This document shows positions 62,245 to 64,000 of a stretch of 64,000 bases of DNA, piece after piece (position 1 is the first letter of the stretch; each line of letters starts with the position of its first letter). Where the stretch lies: contig CACZBM010000009.1 in the NCBI GenBank assembly GCA_902779445.1, positions 1-64,000 on the forward strand, in the 5' to 3' direction. The translations under genes and the position numbers were made by a program. Source of the DNA: an uncultured Lachnospiraceae bacterium. GTDB lineage: Bacteria; Bacillota; Clostridia; Lachnospirales; Lachnospiraceae. A model generated the notes under the pieces. The model saw nothing but the letters and a program-made list of their open reading frames with translations. It ran no database searches and was not told where the DNA came from.

Positions 62245-63483
62245 TTATTGAGAATAAGCTACCGGCGGGAGCCTAAGTTCCTGCTCAGTAACATCATTTG
62301 ATAGTAATCTGAAGGATCCATCCTCAAATGGCTTTACAACAATTTCATTTGTAAATGCATGATCAGAATTATATTCCGGCCATACCCCATCAGCGTAAAG
62401 CGTAATTGTTCCATCGGCATTATATTTGTAGTCTGTAACTTCTAAAAAAGGTGGATATGGACTGTTATATACCGTTTCCTGACTATAAGTCCCTGTAGTT
62501 TCGTCATACTCATAAGTTTTTCTCAGATCAGACACTGTAACCGGCAAGTAAGTTGTCATCACTTCTTCAAACAAATCTTCCGGTATTGAATCAAAAGAGT
62601 CTCTATATGCATCACCGAATTTAATATAATAAAAATCTTCAAACATCCCGGGTGCGAGAAGCTCGTGAACTGTTTCCTCATCCCAATCACACACCATTAG
62701 CTTATATTTTTGAAATTCAAGATTTTTTAAGAATCTGTCAGTAAGGCTTCTGCATTCATCGGACATCGGACTAAGCCTGAAATATCCATATGAACTCGCA
62801 TGCAGCATTGGATTTTTATCTTCATAAATGAAATATCCTTTGGGGGTATATTTGACAGAAGCGATTTCCTGTACATTCTTTCCCGAAACACAGGGCTCTC
62901 CGTTTGTTCCGGGCTTAACTCCTACATAATAACTTTGAATTTCTCCATCTCTATACAGGAAGGTGATCGATCCAATCAGTCCGTCGTCATAAACCTTATA
63001 TATGGTTACCATTCCGGACTTTCCATTTAAATAATCATCATAGAACGGAATAAACTTTTCGCCATTCTGAGTATTCGCATCATTAGTTGTCGCAATAACT
63101 CCAAGCTCTCCTAACGCTTCTAATACAGAAATCCTTTGCTGCTTTGTAAAATCTACAATTCCGGAACTGAACGAGGGAAGTGATCCATCAATAGTTATAT
63201 TCTCATATAATCCCCATACCTCTGTTGCAGTCTGCAAAGTGTCTGTTTCAATCTTTTTCTTTTCTTCTTCTGTAAAAATATCATGATCAGCCTGTGGGAT
63301 CATCCAACTGTAGTCATCTTCTGAATCAGCACTTTCTTTATAATTCTCATCCCATTCTTCATCAACCGGCACCTCATATTCATCATCTTCAGATATATTT
63401 GTGCTATCAATATTCTTTGCACTACATCCGTCCAGCATAAGACACGCAAGGATCAAAGACAGCACCACATATTTCCTTTTCAC
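62245..63483 (-). CDS. Lipoprotein related to the 59-61 kb lipoprotein
   Basis: A 412-residue lipoprotein with signal KYVVLSLILACLMLDGC. The acidic N-terminal stretch (EDDEYEVPVDEEWDENYKES) precedes one copy of the domain found twice in the 771-residue lipoprotein: QRISVLEALGELGVIATTND, SDECRSLTDRFLKNLEFQKY and PPFLEVTDYKYNADGTITLY, then ADGVWPEYN and KPFEDGSFRLLSNDV. Same probable family, role unknown. It shows duplication of an envelope protein within 5 kb. Confidence 0.7.
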   Translation of the reverse strand: MKRKYVVLSLILACLMLDGCSAKNIDSTNISEDDEYEVPVDEEWDENYKESADSEDDYSWMIPQADHDIFTEEEKKKIETDTLQTATEVWGLYENITIDGSLPSFSSGIVDFTKQQRISVLEALGELGVIATTNDANTQNGEKFIPFYDDYLNGKSGMVTIYKVYDDGLIGSITFLYRDGEIQSYYVGVKPGTNGEPCVSGKNVQEIASVKYTPKGYFIYEDKNPMLHASSYGYFRLSPMSDECRSLTDRFLKNLEFQKYKLMVCDWDEETVHELLAPGMFEDFYYIKFGDAYRDSFDSIPEDLFEEVMTTYLPVTVSDLRKTYEYDETTGTYSQETVYNSPYPPFLEVTDYKYNADGTITLYADGVWPEYNSDHAFTNEIVVKPFEDGSFRLLSNDVTEQELRLPPVAYSQ

Positions 63484-63530
63484 ATCATTATCTCCATCAC
63501 TGAATCCTTTCTTCTACTTAGAATTCCGAT

Positions 63531-63580
63531 AAGTCGACGAAAACCGTCCCCATTGACTTCCACTGACTTCCACTGACTTA
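63531..63580. repeat. GGGGACGGTTC dispersed repeat with tandem CCACTGACTT tail
   Basis: AAGTCGACGAAAACCGTCCC, then CATTGACTT, followed by two CCACTGACTT units. On the minus strand the TAAGTCAG end supplies the TAA stop of the flavodoxin-fold gene (63578-63580). Confidence 0.8.
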
Positions 63581-64000
63581 AATCTTTCCTATCAGCTTTA
63601 TGATCTTCTTAACCTTTGCTTCAGGAACTTTATTCAACTTTATAGTGTTATCACAGACAACGGTTCCTATGCAGGAAAATCCCGATGTTTTAAAATATTC
63701 TTTGACCGCCCTTATCAATCCTGTTGTCTGTCCAAATAAAACAGCGAATGGCATAGGTGTATTGCATGCGGTCAGGAGTATGTATCTCTTGCCTGAAAGC
63801 CTTGGCTTGGGAAAAGTATCGGTTTCCTCCATAGACGTACCGGACATCCTGTCAAACAGATTTTTAACTATCGCAGGAACGTTGGCCCAATATACCGGGG
63901 CAGCCAATATGATGACATCGGCATTCTTTATTGACTTTGAAATCCATGTCATGTCATCGTCTTTAACTACACACTCACCGGTTTCAAAACACTTTCTGCA
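63578..64000 (-). CDS. Flavodoxin-fold NAD(P)H-dependent FMN reductase, C-terminal part
   Basis: The frame is open to the window edge, giving 140 residues without the N-terminus. CRKCFETGECVVKDDDM at the edge is the typical Cys-rich motif of flavodoxin-family FMN reductases. It continues with ADVIILAAPVYWANVPAIVK, NLFDRM and the later LSGKRYILLTACNTPMPFAV. These enzymes reduce flavins or quinones and often handle iron or stress chemistry. The stop codon is provided by a dispersed repeat. Confidence 0.85.
   Translation of the reverse strand, partial: CRKCFETGECVVKDDDMTWISKSIKNADVIILAAPVYWANVPAIVKNLFDRMSGTSMEETDTFPKPRLSGKRYILLTACNTPMPFAVLFGQTTGLIRAVKEYFKTSGFSCIGTVVCDNTIKLNKVPEAKVKKIIKLIGKI

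Overview
The window reads as a stretch of a Lachnospiraceae-type (Firmicutes, Clostridia) chromosome. This is inferred from low-GC Gram-positive ribosome binding sites (AGGAGG), the rubrerythrin/desulfoferrodoxin pair of anaerobes, a SAM-I riboswitch on metK, lipoprotein and LytTR families common in that group, and a Clostridioides CTn/Tn1549-style conjugation module. No rRNA, tRNA or CRISPR array was seen.

Region 1 (about 1-25.7 kb, all genes on the minus strand) is the left part of an integrative/conjugative element. In transcription order it has parA, parB and a RepA_N initiator; a zinc-ribbon repeat protein; a cargo operon with an unknown basic protein, an Ig-like secreted protein, two BspA-type LRR secreted proteins and a c-di-GMP phosphodiesterase (EAL); then the transfer operon pcfB-virD4-small ORF-maff2-virB6-prgI-virB4-NlpC/P60+M23 hydrolase-DUF4315-DUF4366; then topB, a 46-residue ORF with a RadC/JAB protein, a membrane protein/XRE regulator pair with its own operator, and a DEDDh exonuclease cut by the window edge. 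Relaxase and integrase are not in the window and should lie beyond position 1. The right boundary is probably in the roughly 200 bp between parA and the 3' end of lysS.

Region 2 (25.75-38.1 kb, minus strand) is housekeeping: lysS and greA behind a consensus sigma-A promoter; dusB with a DUF6145-like gene; a pfkA-trmH-argF operon with overlapping stops and starts; metK-dnaE behind a SAM-I riboswitch; and rubrerythrin-desulfoferrodoxin.

Region 3 (38.1-49.3 kb) is mixed. It holds an isochorismatase-PfkB kinase fusion, a class Ic aspartate aminotransferase, an amino-acid permease fused to a GGDEF domain, a K+ channel next to a stand-alone LytTR regulator with a hairpin in its leader, a MATE pseudogene, an apparently leaderless LytTR plus LiaF-like pair, a YjbR-MGMT fusion, an iron alcohol dehydrogenase and a TraX-like membrane protein.

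Region 4 (49.3-64 kb, minus strand) has a hybrid histidine kinase with a solute-binding lipoprotein, two adjacent MATE-type transporters (one a three-part fusion), a radical SAM protein, a cysteine hydrolase, a family of related lipoproteins with small companions, and a truncated flavodoxin-fold reductase.

Three families of short dispersed repeats recur. Many copies begin exactly at, or supply, the stop codon of the gene beside them, which is the most unusual genome-wide pattern here.
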